From Pirellulaceae bacterium (GTDB taxonomy: Bacteria; Planctomycetota; Planctomycetia; Pirellulales; Pirellulaceae): a stretch of 36,203 bases of DNA. Positions within the stretch are counted from its first letter, which is position 1. Each line of letters starts with the position of its first letter. The position numbers were made by a program, and so were the translations under genes. Below are positions 18,233 to 26,709 of this stretch, one piece after another. The stretch covers positions 1 to 36,203 of the forward strand of contig JALSIV010000460.1 of NCBI GenBank assembly GCA_026989685.1. The letters are read 5' to 3'. The notes beneath the pieces were generated by a model. That model saw only the letters and a list, made by a program, of their open reading frames with translations. It did not search any database and was not told the DNA's origin.

Positions 18233-18760
18233 ATGCGCTCTCCAGCCTCGTCCGAGTCACCGGAGCGGTCTCCCGACTGGGCGGCCGCCTTATCGCAGCA
18301 CGAAGCCTGGCTGCGGACGGTCGTCTATGCGCGTGTGGGAGACGCCGAGGACGTGGAGGACGTCATGCAGGAGGTGGCGATGGCGGCCGTGGCGCAGAAG
18401 TCTCCCTTGCGGGACCCCGAGAAAATGGCGCCGTGGCTCTACCAACTGGCAGTGCGCCAATCGCTTCTGCATCGCCGACGGTGCGGTCGGCGCCGCAAAT
18501 TGCTCAGCCGCTACCGCTCGCTGGACAACGGTTCCACCCACGAGGGAGACCCGTTGGAATGGCTGTTGCGGCAAGAGCGAGTCGACATGGTCCGCCAGGC
18601 GCTGTTCCGGCTTTCCGACCGGGACCGGGAGATCTTGTTGCTGAAATACAGTGAAAAATGGTCGTATCGCGAACTGGCCGGCCACTTGGGGATCAGTGAA
18701 AGCGCGGTGGAGTCACGGTTGCACCGAGCGCGAGCCCGGTTGAGAATACAACTGAGGTAG
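18233..18760 (+). CDS. ECF-type RNA polymerase sigma factor
   Basis: A 175-residue sigma-70 family protein. Region 2 includes DAEDVEDVMQEVAMAAV and the basic stretch HRRRCGRRRKLLSRYR. Region 4 includes LSDRDREILLLKYSEKWSYRELAGHLGISESAVESRLHRARARL, quoted in part as YRELAGHLGISESAVES, a clear helix-turn-helix. It would direct RNA polymerase to a specific regulon. The next gene starts 5 nt after its stop and encodes a membrane protein fitting an anti-sigma factor. A possible -10 box (TACTAT, 18218-18223) lies close upstream of the ATG and there is no good ribosome binding site, so a leaderless transcript is possible but unproven. Confidence 0.9.
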   Translation: MRSPASSESPERSPDWAAALSQHEAWLRTVVYARVGDAEDVEDVMQEVAMAAVAQKSPLRDPEKMAPWLYQLAVRQSLLHRRRCGRRRKLLSRYRSLDNGSTHEGDPLEWLLRQERVDMVRQALFRLSDRDREILLLKYSEKWSYRELAGHLGISESAVESRLHRARARLRIQLR

Positions 18761-18765
18761 CAGGT

Positions 18766-19719
18766 ATGAATGACGAACGACGACAGCAGTTCGAGCCGAC
18801 GGAGTCCGTGACGGACGAGTTGACGCGCCGGTTGGATCGATTGGTGGACGGTGAACTGAACCTCGCGCAGCAACGCAGTCTGCTGAAAGCCATCGATGCC
18901 ACTCCGGGAGGGTGGAAGCGGTGCGCGCTGGCTTTTCTCGAATCGCGAGCTTGGGAGGAGGCATTGGGAGGGACAATGTCAGACCCGACATCGACGACAC
19001 GGACGTTGGCGGATCGAATGGAGCGTCTGCGGCCGGCCGCGCGGCGCGGCTGGTGGGTTGCCGCTGCCTCCGTGGCCGCCATGCTGGTGGGGATGGTGAT
19101 CGGGGGCCAGACCGCTCGATGGCGCACCGAGTCGGCATCACCGGTCGTCAGCGCGGGGGACGCGAGGCAGGGGGCCATGGAACCCCGGGACGACTCGGCC
19201 GCTTGGAGACTGGTCGTCGACACGGCCGACGGAAAAACCGTATTGCCCGTCTACTCGCCCGATGCCGCGCGCGCACCGAATGTCGGTGACACCGCGTCGG
19301 ATCAATGGTGGAAGGAACTCTCCCGCGAGCTGAAACAGGTGGGGCAGCCACTGGATGAGCGGCGGCGCTGGTATTCGGTTTCTTTGGACGACGGCCGCCA
19401 GGTGCTCATTCCGGTGAACGAATTGAGGTTGCCGGCCGGCGCACCGGCGGCCCCGGCGCGGACGGTTTCCCACTCATTGGCCCAAGGGGACGACAACCGG
19501 GAACTTCGCCGGCTGGAGTCGTGGCTCCAGGGGACCACGGCCGGACGCCTGCGGGTCATCCGGATCGGGCCCGGCGTGTTGTTCGGCGACCCGTCTCGGC
19601 GACTCCGCGAGTTGGAGTGGGCTCGAGCCGAGGCGCGGCTCGAGCGGCTCGAGCGGCAGCTCGACGAGCTGCAGGCGCTGTTGCAGGAAGCGCTTGCCGA
19701 GCGGCATGGCTCCCCCTGA
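18766..19719 (+). CDS. Probable membrane anti-sigma factor with C-terminal coiled coil
   Basis: A 317-residue protein directly after the sigma factor gene. The N-terminal part (about 15-65) is a short helical module, LTRRLDRLVDGELNLAQQ, like planctomycete anti-sigma factors but without HxxxCxxC zinc ligands. A membrane helix lies at about 96-115 (WWVAAASVAAMLVGMVIGG). The extracytoplasmic part has no recognised domain and ends in a charged heptad-rich coiled coil (about 275-312, ARLERLERQLDELQALLQ). The likely role is holding the sigma factor at the membrane until an envelope signal arrives. This is inferred from gene order and topology. It converges with sppA, with 5 nt between the stops. 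Confidence 0.75.
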   Translation: MNDERRQQFEPTESVTDELTRRLDRLVDGELNLAQQRSLLKAIDATPGGWKRCALAFLESRAWEEALGGTMSDPTSTTRTLADRMERLRPAARRGWWVAAASVAAMLVGMVIGGQTARWRTESASPVVSAGDARQGAMEPRDDSAAWRLVVDTADGKTVLPVYSPDAARAPNVGDTASDQWWKELSRELKQVGQPLDERRRWYSVSLDDGRQVLIPVNELRLPAGAPAAPARTVSHSLAQGDDNRELRRLESWLQGTTAGRLRVIRIGPGVLFGDPSRRLRELEWARAEARLERLERQLDELQALLQEALAERHGSP

Positions 19720-19724
19720 CACCG

Positions 19725-20804
19725 TCAGCGCACCAGACGGAAGGTGTGCAGCAGCGGTGGAAGCGTAGTGGCCAAATAGAAGGCTCGAGGTGCCGTGGCC
19801 TCCCAGAAAAAGGCTCCCGGTTCCCGGTTGTGGTGCACGTCGTCGCAGTAGGCCTGCGCCTCGGCTCCGCCCAGCACATTCACCAAAGAGACCGGCTGTC
19901 GATATTCGATGACGCGGGAGTTCGATTCTTTCAGCCCGGCCATCTCGCGAGCCCGCGCGATGGCGTCTTCCAAATAGCCGATCCGATCGATCAACTGGTG
20001 TTCCAGTGCCTGTTCGGCGGTGAAGATCTGCCCGGTCGCCAGGTCCTCGCCGGTCTTGGGATCGACCAGCGAGTCGGGCTCGTCGCCCTTCAGTTGCGGC
20101 CGGCTCTCCAAGATGACTCGTTTGAAGCGGCGAAAGCCCGCGTCGACATATCCTTGAGCGATCTGCCGCTCTTGTTCGGTCAATTCGCGAGTCATGCTCA
20201 GCATGTCCTTGAGCGGATGCGATACGATCGACTGGTCCTCCACTCCGATTTTCTTCATCAGCTCGGTGGCGTTGTAGTAGGGGATGATCACACCGATCGA
20301 ACCGGTGGTAGTCGTCGGTTCGGCGAAGATCAAGTCCTCTCCTTTGCCGGCCGCCATGGCGATGTAGTAGCCGCCGCTGGCCGCGATACTGCCCATGCTC
20401 ACCACGACCGGCAGATTGCGTTCGGTTCGGAGTTGACTCAAGTGGTGGTAGAGATAGTGCGATCCGGAAATGGTGCCTCCCGGCGAGTCGATGCGCACGA
20501 CCACGGCCTTGATCTGCTTGTCGCCACGGATGCGGTCGATTTGTTTCTTGACAAACCCCTGGCCGCTCAAGATCACGCCGGAGACCCGCACGATGGCGAT
20601 CTTGTTGTCGCTCTGCTTTTGTCCGCTGAAGTACTTCTCCGTCGTGCCGCTGGTGGTGTCGTAGTAGGCTTCGCGCTGTCGGAGATTGGAGAACAGGATC
20701 GCCAGGCAGATGAAAAAGGCGATCCAGCCGAGACGTCCCCAAAATCGGGAGCGGCCGGGGACGACGACGATCTTGGTCTCTGACGATGGCGATGTTGCGT
20801 TCAT
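19725..20804 (-). CDS. sppA: Signal peptide peptidase SppA (S49 family)
   Basis: A 359-residue S49 protease. A single membrane helix at about 26-40 (WIAFFICLAILF) anchors it, with the catalytic domain outside. The nucleophile is Ser143 in MGSIAASGGYYIA and the general base is Lys199 in SHPLKDMLS, close in number to Ser147/Lys199 of Bacillus SppA. VVRIDSPGG and TTTTGSIGVI are further family blocks. It degrades remnant signal peptides in the membrane. The size matches the short, one-domain form. The start at 20804 follows GGAGAGG by 4-5 nt; the frame stays open far upstream, but without family similarity. Confidence 0.92.
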   Translation of the reverse strand: MNATSPSSETKIVVVPGRSRFWGRLGWIAFFICLAILFSNLRQREAYYDTTSGTTEKYFSGQKQSDNKIAIVRVSGVILSGQGFVKKQIDRIRGDKQIKAVVVRIDSPGGTISGSHYLYHHLSQLRTERNLPVVVSMGSIAASGGYYIAMAAGKGEDLIFAEPTTTTGSIGVIIPYYNATELMKKIGVEDQSIVSHPLKDMLSMTRELTEQERQIAQGYVDAGFRRFKRVILESRPQLKGDEPDSLVDPKTGEDLATGQIFTAEQALEHQLIDRIGYLEDAIARAREMAGLKESNSRVIEYRQPVSLVNVLGGAEAQAYCDDVHHNREPGAFFWEATAPRAFYLATTLPPLLHTFRLVR

Positions 20805-21062
20805 GGTCCTCTCCAGGAGATCAGGACGACAAGGAGTTCCCGTGGTTCGCTGGGGGGCATCGCCCCGCAACCTCTGTTGTACTCGCGATCCTGGGCCGTG
20901 ACAATTCCCAGCCGGGCGACGGGGCGGCCCGGGCATTGCCGGCTTGCAGCCTCCACCGGGAAACTTCGGCACGCCCTTCAGGCTGTCATGCCGAAATGTG
21001 GCGGAACGAGTGGCCGTGCGATAAAGTGGTGTTTGCCCCTGTGCGCGATTGGAGAGTCGACG

Positions 21063-22019
21063 ATGAACGCGAGGAAGAGACCGGCCGGCCCCCGGCCATC
21101 GAAGTCGGAATCGAGCAGCCCTGCGGGGACGGATTCGCGGGACAGTGAACTGGTGTGCGACCGCGAAGAAGCCTTGAGGCTGCGGGCCGACGGGCCGTTT
21201 CCCTATCGGCGGAAGATGCGCAACAAGCGCTACGAAAAGACACTGTTCCGCTTGCAAGTCGAACTGTTGAAGGTCCAGCAGTGGACCAAGGAAACCGGGC
21301 AGCGGATCGTGATCGTGTTCGAAGGACGCGACGCGGCGGGAAAAGGTGGGACCATCAAGCGGTTCCGGGAACATCTCAATCCTCGAGGCGCACGGGTCGT
21401 GGCACTTCCCAAGCCGAGCGACATCGAGCGAGGCCAGTGGTACTTCCAGCGTTACATCGCTCAGTTTCCCACGGCCGGCGAAATCGTCTTCTTCGACCGC
21501 TCATGGTACAACCGCGCCGGTGTCGAACCGGTGATGGGGTTCTGTACCACGGACGAATATCGGCTGTTCATGGCGCAGGTTCCCGGATTGGAACGAGCGT
21601 GGGTGGAAAGCGGCATCCGGCTATTCAAGTTGTGGTTTGACGTGGGGAAGGAGGAGCAGCGGCGCCGCTTGGAAGCTCGGCGCAAGCACCCGCTCAAGCA
21701 ATGGAAACTCAGCCCGATGGACGAGCTGGCAGTCAAGAAATGGCAAGAATACACGCGCGCCCGCGACGCCATGCTGCTGCTGACGCACAAGACCGAAGCT
21801 CCCTGGACGGTGATTCGCTCGGACGACAAGCGGCGCGCTCGCCTCGCTGCCATCCGCTGGGTGCTGCAGCGACTCGATTACCCCAAAAAAGACCACTCGG
21901 TGGTAGCGAATCCCGATCCGCTGATTGTCGGCCCGGCCGACGAAATGTTCCCGCAACGCTGGCAGTCGCTGTTCGGGACAGTGCCGTCTTATCCACTGGC
22001 CCCGGCATCGGGCGAGTGA
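21063..22019 (+). CDS. ppk2: Polyphosphate kinase 2 family protein
   Basis: A 318-residue PPK2. It has the Walker A motif EGRDAAGKGGTIK (residues 87-99), the Walker B region IVFFDRSWYNRAGVEP (141-156), the PKPSDIERGQWYFQRY block and a lid segment ARRKHPLKQWKLSPMD. Such enzymes move phosphate between polyphosphate and nucleotides (ADP/GDP, sometimes AMP) in the cytoplasm. The one-domain layout and the FCTTDEYRLFM stretch fit class I PPK2, so NDP phosphorylation is the likeliest activity. The start at 21063 has GGAGAG about 8 nt upstream; an open extension upstream has no family similarity. It is divergent from sppA. Confidence 0.92.
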   Translation: MNARKRPAGPRPSKSESSSPAGTDSRDSELVCDREEALRLRADGPFPYRRKMRNKRYEKTLFRLQVELLKVQQWTKETGQRIVIVFEGRDAAGKGGTIKRFREHLNPRGARVVALPKPSDIERGQWYFQRYIAQFPTAGEIVFFDRSWYNRAGVEPVMGFCTTDEYRLFMAQVPGLERAWVESGIRLFKLWFDVGKEEQRRRLEARRKHPLKQWKLSPMDELAVKKWQEYTRARDAMLLLTHKTEAPWTVIRSDDKRRARLAAIRWVLQRLDYPKKDHSVVANPDPLIVGPADEMFPQRWQSLFGTVPSYPLAPASGE

Positions 22020-22053
22020 ATCCCATGAGACGCCCCGGACGCGGAAGGGGATT

Positions 22054-22119
22054 CCATTTTGGGATTGCCCCGAAACCGGTGTTGCAACTAAGGTTGTGGG
22101 GGACCGTTTCGCACAATGG
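22054..22119. repeat. Imperfect inverted repeat in the ppk2 downstream spacer
   Basis: The right arm ACCGTTTCGCACAATGG (22103-22119) pairs with the left arm (22054-22080) through CCATT, TG, CGAAAC and GGT with small bulges. It fills part of the 200-nt spacer between ppk2 and the TIM-barrel gene. There is no T-tract, so it is not a normal terminator. It could be another dispersed element. Confidence 0.4.
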
Positions 22120-22220
22120 GAGCGTGTCCCTCGCCGCTCGGGCCCGCGTGCCATGTGTTGCCGAGTGAGTTTCACCCGATCCGAGCGGCCGGTGAAGTCT
22201 TGGACGAAGGAGTGTGAAAG

Positions 22221-22970
22221 GTGATCGTCGCTGCATCGACAGGGTGTTTTTCCGAGCTGCCGTTGCCGGAGACCATGCGGCAGCTCGAGGATCTGGAATA
22301 CACGAGCGTCACCATTGTGATCGACGAACAGGGGTGTCAACTGAGGCCCAGTGACGTGGTCCGGGACCTCGAGCGGGCCCGCCAGTTGTGCCGCGACACC
22401 CATCGACTCAACATCGCTTCTTTCTGGATCGAGATGGAACCGGCGGAAGAAGACTATTACGAAAAATTCGCGGCGATCTGCAAATTGGCCAAGGCGACCA
22501 AGGTGGTCACGCTGACCATGCCCTCGGGCGAGTTGGGGATTCCGTTCAACGAAGAGGTCGAGCGGCTACGGAAGCTGGTCGGAATTGCCAAGTTGGAAGG
22601 AGCCCGACTCAGTATCCGCACGCAAGCCGGACGTCTGGCCGAAGATCCCGATACCTTGACCGTGCTGTGTGACAATGTGGACGGTCTGGGAGTTACCCTC
22701 GATCCGAGCAACTTCATTTTCGGCCACGAGCGCCCGCGCGACTACGAGAAGATTCTCAAATATGTCTATCACGTCTTGTTGCGTGATACGCGCTCCGACC
22801 AGTTTCAAGTACGAGTAGGGCAGGGGAAAGTCGAATTCGGTCGGCTGGTCAATCAACTGCGACGCCACCAATACCAGCAGGCGCTGTGCGTGGACGTGCA
22901 TCCGATGCCGGACGTGGACCACCGGGCCGAAATGAGGAAACTGCGGTTGCTGCTGGAAAGCTTGCTCTAG
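22221..22970 (+). CDS. Sugar phosphate isomerase/epimerase-like TIM-barrel protein
   Basis: A 249-residue protein of the xylose isomerase-like (AP endonuclease 2) superfamily. Strand-like blocks alternate along the chain: IVAASTGCFSELPL, YTSVTIVIDEQ, LNIASFWIEME, TKVVTLTMPSG, ARLSIRTQAGR, GVTLDPSNFIFG, QALCVDVHPM. The Glu in WIEME and the Asp in LDPSN are in plausible metal-ligand positions, but the full ligand set of true isomerases is not clear. It starts with GTG, with AAGGAG about 10 nt upstream. It is cytoplasmic. It converges with the minus-strand gene at 22967, overlapping by 4 nt. The substrate is unknown. Confidence 0.8.
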   Translation: MIVAASTGCFSELPLPETMRQLEDLEYTSVTIVIDEQGCQLRPSDVVRDLERARQLCRDTHRLNIASFWIEMEPAEEDYYEKFAAICKLAKATKVVTLTMPSGELGIPFNEEVERLRKLVGIAKLEGARLSIRTQAGRLAEDPDTLTVLCDNVDGLGVTLDPSNFIFGHERPRDYEKILKYVYHVLLRDTRSDQFQVRVGQGKVEFGRLVNQLRRHQYQQALCVDVHPMPDVDHRAEMRKLRLLLESLL

Positions 22971-24055
22971 TCGTCGCCGGACCGTGGCGGCCGACCGCGG
23001 GGGAAGTCTCCGGGGCGTCCCTTGAGTTCTCCTCGCGGGCCCCGTCCCGGTCTCGGGCCGAATCCGCCTCGACGACGGTACCGATCCCACATGTAGCGGC
23101 GGCGCAGTTCGTCCATCATTTGATTTCTCGTGGGTAGCGATTCGAGGCGATCGCGTTCCTGCGGGGGAAGCCGCTTGAGGAACTCGAGCAACTCACGGGT
23201 GGGCACCGGACGGTGCATCCGAGTGGTCACCGCCGTTCGCACCCACTTCCACAAGATCTCTTTGCGAGTTTCCGAGGAGGACTCGGATTGGAGAAACTCC
23301 TGGGCTTTCGGGCAGAGCTGCCTGCTGAGCTCTTCCCACTCTTGCTCGGTGGGATGGTAGATCTCAGCCAGCTCCGATTGTGCGGCGTGGCTGCGCATCA
23401 TGCCGATGACGAAAATGCGATACCGGCGAGAAGGTTCGATCCGTTTCAGTTGTGGGTATTTTTCCAATAGCCGGGCTTCGCGACTGGCAATGACTTTTTT
23501 CAACCAGGAATGGATGATTTCGTGGTCTTTGGGGGTCAACTGCTGATTGACCAGCTCGAAGAACCGCTGCTGCTCCTCCTTTCTCAAACGTTGTTCGATC
23601 TGCTGCAGCCGCTCCTTGGGCGGCAGCGACAGCAACTCCGCCCGTTCGCCGGCCGGCAGTTGCGAAAGCCAGCGGTGGTAGTTTCGGAGCACGGCCAGCA
23701 AGGCGTCGCGGTTTTCTTGCCGGGAGATCTCGGCGTACAACTTGCGCAACCGCTGCCGTTCGCTCTCGGGTAGCGCTTCGAATCGCCGGCGCTGATCGAG
23801 CAATCTCCTCTTCTGCTCGAGTGACAGCGAGGCGACATACTCGGCTCGCGATCGCAGATCGGAACGGTGCTCGGCCCCCAGGGCCAGCAAGCCGGTCACC
23901 GCCAGGCAGCCCAACAGGGCCGCGCGGGAATGCGAGCGCAGGGAGCGGCCCCGGTCGCTGCGGTTTGCTGTTGCGGGCGCGTTGCCGGCGCGACGGCGTG
24001 GTGGTTCAGCCTGTTCGAATCGTTCACCCGGCCGCGGACTAGAGGTCGCCATCAT
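22967..24055 (-). CDS. Membrane-anchored charged helical protein of a sigma/anti-sigma operon (DUF3106-like)
   Basis: A 362-residue protein with a cytoplasmic basic N-terminus, one membrane helix at about 45-60 (AALLGCLAVTGLLALG) and a long Arg/Glu/Leu-rich helical region. That region contains repeated LxPxER-like turns (SLEQKRRLLDQRRRFEALPESERQRL in part; LPAGERAELLSLPPKERL; LPPQERDRLESLPTRNQ). It ends in a Gly/Arg/Pro-rich tail (GGFGPRPGRGPRG). The pattern resembles DUF3106 and CpxP/Spy-like periplasmic helical proteins. The start at 24055 has AGGAG 5 nt upstream and overlaps the end of the anti-sigma gene, so the two are coupled. It probably acts outside the membrane with the anti-sigma factor, for example in signal sensing; this is inference. 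Confidence 0.75.
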   Translation of the reverse strand: MMATSSPRPGERFEQAEPPRRRAGNAPATANRSDRGRSLRSHSRAALLGCLAVTGLLALGAEHRSDLRSRAEYVASLSLEQKRRLLDQRRRFEALPESERQRLRKLYAEISRQENRDALLAVLRNYHRWLSQLPAGERAELLSLPPKERLQQIEQRLRKEEQQRFFELVNQQLTPKDHEIIHSWLKKVIASREARLLEKYPQLKRIEPSRRYRIFVIGMMRSHAAQSELAEIYHPTEQEWEELSRQLCPKAQEFLQSESSSETRKEILWKWVRTAVTTRMHRPVPTRELLEFLKRLPPQERDRLESLPTRNQMMDELRRRYMWDRYRRRGGFGPRPGRGPRGELKGRPGDFPRGRPPRSGDD

Positions 24056-24560
24056 GGATCTCCTCGTTTTCCGTGAACAGGCCGCGTTCTTCCAGCGACT
24101 GGAGAAAATCGACACTATCGGCGACACGGTACATGTCGAGCTCTTCGATGATCGGCAGGTCGCGGAGGAACCGCCGTTCGCCCCGCTGTTGCCACGACCA
24201 GATCAAGCCGAACCCTGCCAGGCAGGAGACAACCGCCACCATGGCCAGAACCAGCCGAACCGATTGCTGTTTTCGCACGACGGCCACTTGCTGAGTGCGC
24301 AGATCCTTCTCCGCCTGCACGGCCACCAGTTCGACGGTCGTTTCCGTGAAGTGCTCCGAGACGGAGCTTTGCGGGAGGTGATCGAGCATCTCCCAGGTGC
24401 GGGCCAGTTCGCGCAGCCGAGTCCGGTAGGCGGGATCGGTGGCCAGCCGCTCCTCGACTCGAGTCGCGCGTTCCGACTCGAGTTCGCCATCGAGGTAGGC
24501 AACGAGTTCTTCCAACTCGGCGTCTTCCGCGTAGTGGTCGTGGGGGTCCAGCTCGGTCAT
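24039..24560 (-). CDS. Anti-sigma factor, single-pass membrane protein
   Basis: A 173-residue protein. The N-terminal module LEELVAYLDGELESERATRVEERLATDP (16-43, quoted in part: ELVAYLDGELESERA) is the typical anti-sigma helix pair, without the Cys ligands of zinc anti-sigma factors. One membrane helix lies at about 101-122 (VRLVLAMVAVVSCLAGFGLIW in part). A short outer tail of 50 residues contains DLPIIEELDMYRVADSVDFLQ, which recurs in planctomycete anti-sigma proteins as a conserved C-terminal helix. It lies 145 nt downstream of its sigma factor gene and overlaps the next gene. It should bind and restrain the sigma factor at 24706-25356. Confidence 0.82.
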   Translation of the reverse strand: MTELDPHDHYAEDAELEELVAYLDGELESERATRVEERLATDPAYRTRLRELARTWEMLDHLPQSSVSEHFTETTVELVAVQAEKDLRTQQVAVVRKQQSVRLVLAMVAVVSCLAGFGLIWSWQQRGERRFLRDLPIIEELDMYRVADSVDFLQSLEERGLFTENEEIHDGDL

Positions 24561-24689
24561 GGCGATCGTCTCGCGTTTGTTGCCGTTCGAGTCCTACTTC
24601 ATATGCTCTGCGCGCCGTGCGCGCATCGTGCACTGGCTTTCGGTTGTCACTACCACTCCTACGGTCTCCGGCCTCCCGCCTCCGGTCTT

Positions 24690-24704
24690 GCGGGCGAAGC
24701 CCGC
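24690..24704 (-). promoter_or_regulatory. Stem-loop after the sigma factor stop codon
   Basis: GCGGGC and GCCCGC form a perfect 6-bp stem with a 3-nt loop, beginning 1 nt after the sigma factor TAA on the minus strand. There is no T-tract, so it may stabilise or process the mRNA between the sigma and anti-sigma genes. A second inverted repeat (TGCGCGC/GCGCGCA) lies about 70 nt further on in the same spacer. Confidence 0.4.
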
Positions 24705-24705
24705 G

Positions 24706-25356
24706 TTAGGCGGCTCCGGGATCGTCGGGCGACGAGCCTTCCTCCATGTAGGGCCGCAGCAAATCCTTCAGGTTGCGCCGCGCTCGGGAAAGCAAACTCT
24801 TGACCGCTTGAGGAGACAACTGCATCACCTGCGCGATCTCTTCATAACTCAGTCCTTCAAACTTGGCCAACAACAGAGCCATCCGCTGGCGATCATTGAG
24901 TGCTTCCACCGCCAACTGTACGATTTCGGCTCGTTCGAGTTTGTCGAGTTGCCGAGCGGGCATCAGGCCGCTGGCGGCTGCCAACATTTCATCCAACGGA
25001 TTGCCTTCCCGCTGCGGTCCCATCACGGTCGATACGTCGACCTCCTTGCGGCGAGCCCGGTTGCGCAGGGCGTTGCTGGCCACGTTGTTGGCGATGGTGA
25101 ACAACCAGGTCGAGAACTTGGCTCCCGGCTTGTAGTTCTTGCGAGCTCGAAACACCCGCAGGAACACTTCCTGAGCCAGATCTTCGGCCATGTCCTTTCC
25201 TCGTACCAAGTGTTCCAACACGCCGATCAACCGCTGCTGGTACCGCCGCACCAATTCCTCGAACGCCTGCGCGTCGTCGTCGCGCACGCGTAGCATCAGC
25301 CGCACGTCGGGATCGAGTGCGGTGTAGCGGTTCGCCGTCGAATCGGTGATAGCCAA
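24706..25356 (-). CDS. ECF-type RNA polymerase sigma factor (RpoE-like)
   Basis: A 216-residue sigma factor. Region 2 is well conserved: AFEELVRRYQQRLIGVLEHL, DMAEDLAQEVFLRVFRA, KFSTWLFTIANNVASNALR. Region 4 has LNDRQRMALLLAKFEGLSYEEIAQVMQLSPQAVKSLLSRAR in outline, a standard helix-turn-helix. It is closer to mainstream RpoE-type factors than the one at 18233. The frame begins with TTG at 25356 (GGGGA about 9 nt upstream); an internal GTG (codon 18) or ATG (codon 21) are alternatives that would still leave region 2 intact. The anti-sigma gene follows after 145 nt. An acidic tail (EEGSSPDDPG) ends the protein. Confidence 0.92.
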   Translation of the reverse strand: MAITDSTANRYTALDPDVRLMLRVRDDDAQAFEELVRRYQQRLIGVLEHLVRGKDMAEDLAQEVFLRVFRARKNYKPGAKFSTWLFTIANNVASNALRNRARRKEVDVSTVMGPQREGNPLDEMLAAASGLMPARQLDKLERAEIVQLAVEALNDRQRMALLLAKFEGLSYEEIAQVMQLSPQAVKSLLSRARRNLKDLLRPYMEEGSSPDDPGAA

Positions 25357-25458
25357 GTCAAGTCCCCGCTGGGGTGGTGTCTGGTCGGATCGGTTCGGGA
25401 AGCGGGAGCGGTACCCGATCCAGCCGCTCTCGTGTGCCCAGCGGCTGTCCGACCCGCT

Positions 25459-26514
25459 TCATTCAACCCCGCCGCCCGAGGAAAGTGTCTCCGCCTCGGC
25501 TCGGCGAAGTTGTCCGCAGGCGGCTTCGATGGCCGCCCCTCTTCGTTTGCGAATCTGGGTGTCGATTCCCGCCTCCTCCAGGATATCCCGAAATCGGCGC
25601 ACGTCCGCCGGCCGAGGCGTCGGGTAGGGCAGGCCGGGGACGGGGTTGTAAGGAATCAAGTTGATCAGCGCCGTGCGGCCCTCTAGCAGCGTCGCCAGGC
25701 GGCAGGCATCGGAAGCCCGATCGTTGATTCCGCCCAGCAGCGTGTACTCGAATGTAAGCCGCCGGCCACTGGCGCGAAAATAGTCGTCGGCCGCCTCCAC
25801 CACTGCGGCGATTCCGATCGAGCGGTTGACCGGAATGAGTCGCGAGCGCAGAGTGTCATCGGCCGCGTGGAGCGAAATGGCCAGCCGGTAGGGCCGGGCG
25901 TGGCGGGCCAGGCGGCGGATCGCCGCCGGCAACCCCACCGTCGACAGCGTGATGCGGCGGGCACTGATCCCCAGTCCATCGGGAGAGGCCAGGAAATCGA
26001 GCGCCGGCAGAAGCTCATCCAGATTGGCCAGCGGTTCCCCCATCCCCATCACGACCACATGCGACAGACGCTCATCGTCGCCCAAGCATGCTTGCAACCG
26101 CAGGACCTGCTCCAGAATTTCTTCTCGACGCAGATTGCGCTCCAGCCCGCTCAGGCCGCTGGCGCAAAAGACGCATCCCATCGCACAGCCGACTTGGGTG
26201 CTGATACAAACGGTGCGCCGCTGGGCATCGCGCAACAACACGCCTTCGATCCGCTGCCCGTCGGACCACTCCAGCAGCAACTTTTCGGTCCCGTCCGGAT
26301 CGTGCTGGTGGCGAACTACATGCGATTGGCGCAGCACGAACGCGCCCCGCAACGCCTCACGCAACGACTTGGGCAGATCGGACATCGCCTCGAATTCGTC
26401 GGCTCCGCTGGCAATCCACCGCTCGATCTGACGCCGGCGAAAAGCCGGCTGGCCGTGGGCAGCCAGCCAGCTTCCGAGTTGTCCGTCGAGCACCGTGCGG
26501 AGGATCGAGTTCAT
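25459..26514 (-). CDS. rlmN: Dual-specificity 23S rRNA/tRNA adenine C2 methyltransferase RlmN
   Basis: A 351-residue radical SAM enzyme. The cluster motif is Cys110-x3-Cys114-x2-Cys117 in STQVGCAMGCVFCASG. VVMGMGEPLANLDELL, ITLSTVGLPAAIRRLA, LAISLHAADDTLRSRLIPVN and EYTLLGGINDRASDA are strong family blocks. Cys333 in EAACGQL is the methyl-carrying cysteine near the C-terminus. It methylates A2503 of 23S rRNA and A37 of some tRNAs in the cytoplasm. The start at 26514 (MNSILRTVLDG) fits the family length; the frame is open 30 codons further upstream without similarity. No strong ribosome binding site is visible. Confidence 0.94.
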   Translation of the reverse strand: MNSILRTVLDGQLGSWLAAHGQPAFRRRQIERWIASGADEFEAMSDLPKSLREALRGAFVLRQSHVVRHQHDPDGTEKLLLEWSDGQRIEGVLLRDAQRRTVCISTQVGCAMGCVFCASGLSGLERNLRREEILEQVLRLQACLGDDERLSHVVVMGMGEPLANLDELLPALDFLASPDGLGISARRITLSTVGLPAAIRRLARHARPYRLAISLHAADDTLRSRLIPVNRSIGIAAVVEAADDYFRASGRRLTFEYTLLGGINDRASDACRLATLLEGRTALINLIPYNPVPGLPYPTPRPADVRRFRDILEEAGIDTQIRKRRGAAIEAACGQLRRAEAETLSSGGGVE

Positions 26515-26709
26515 GGCGAAGGCGAGGGTGATCGTAGAGCGAGGTACATCAAGGGGGCGGGCGATCGTTGTCGTCGGAGCGAGCACCCTGGGGAAAATCG
26601 GCACCCGACCCTATCATGGTAGGCAGGGCAACCGGAGAAGGGAACAGCTACGGGGCCAGTCGGTAGCAGATCCGATGATGGGATCGGGGCGTGATCAAGG
26701 GGGTCGGTA

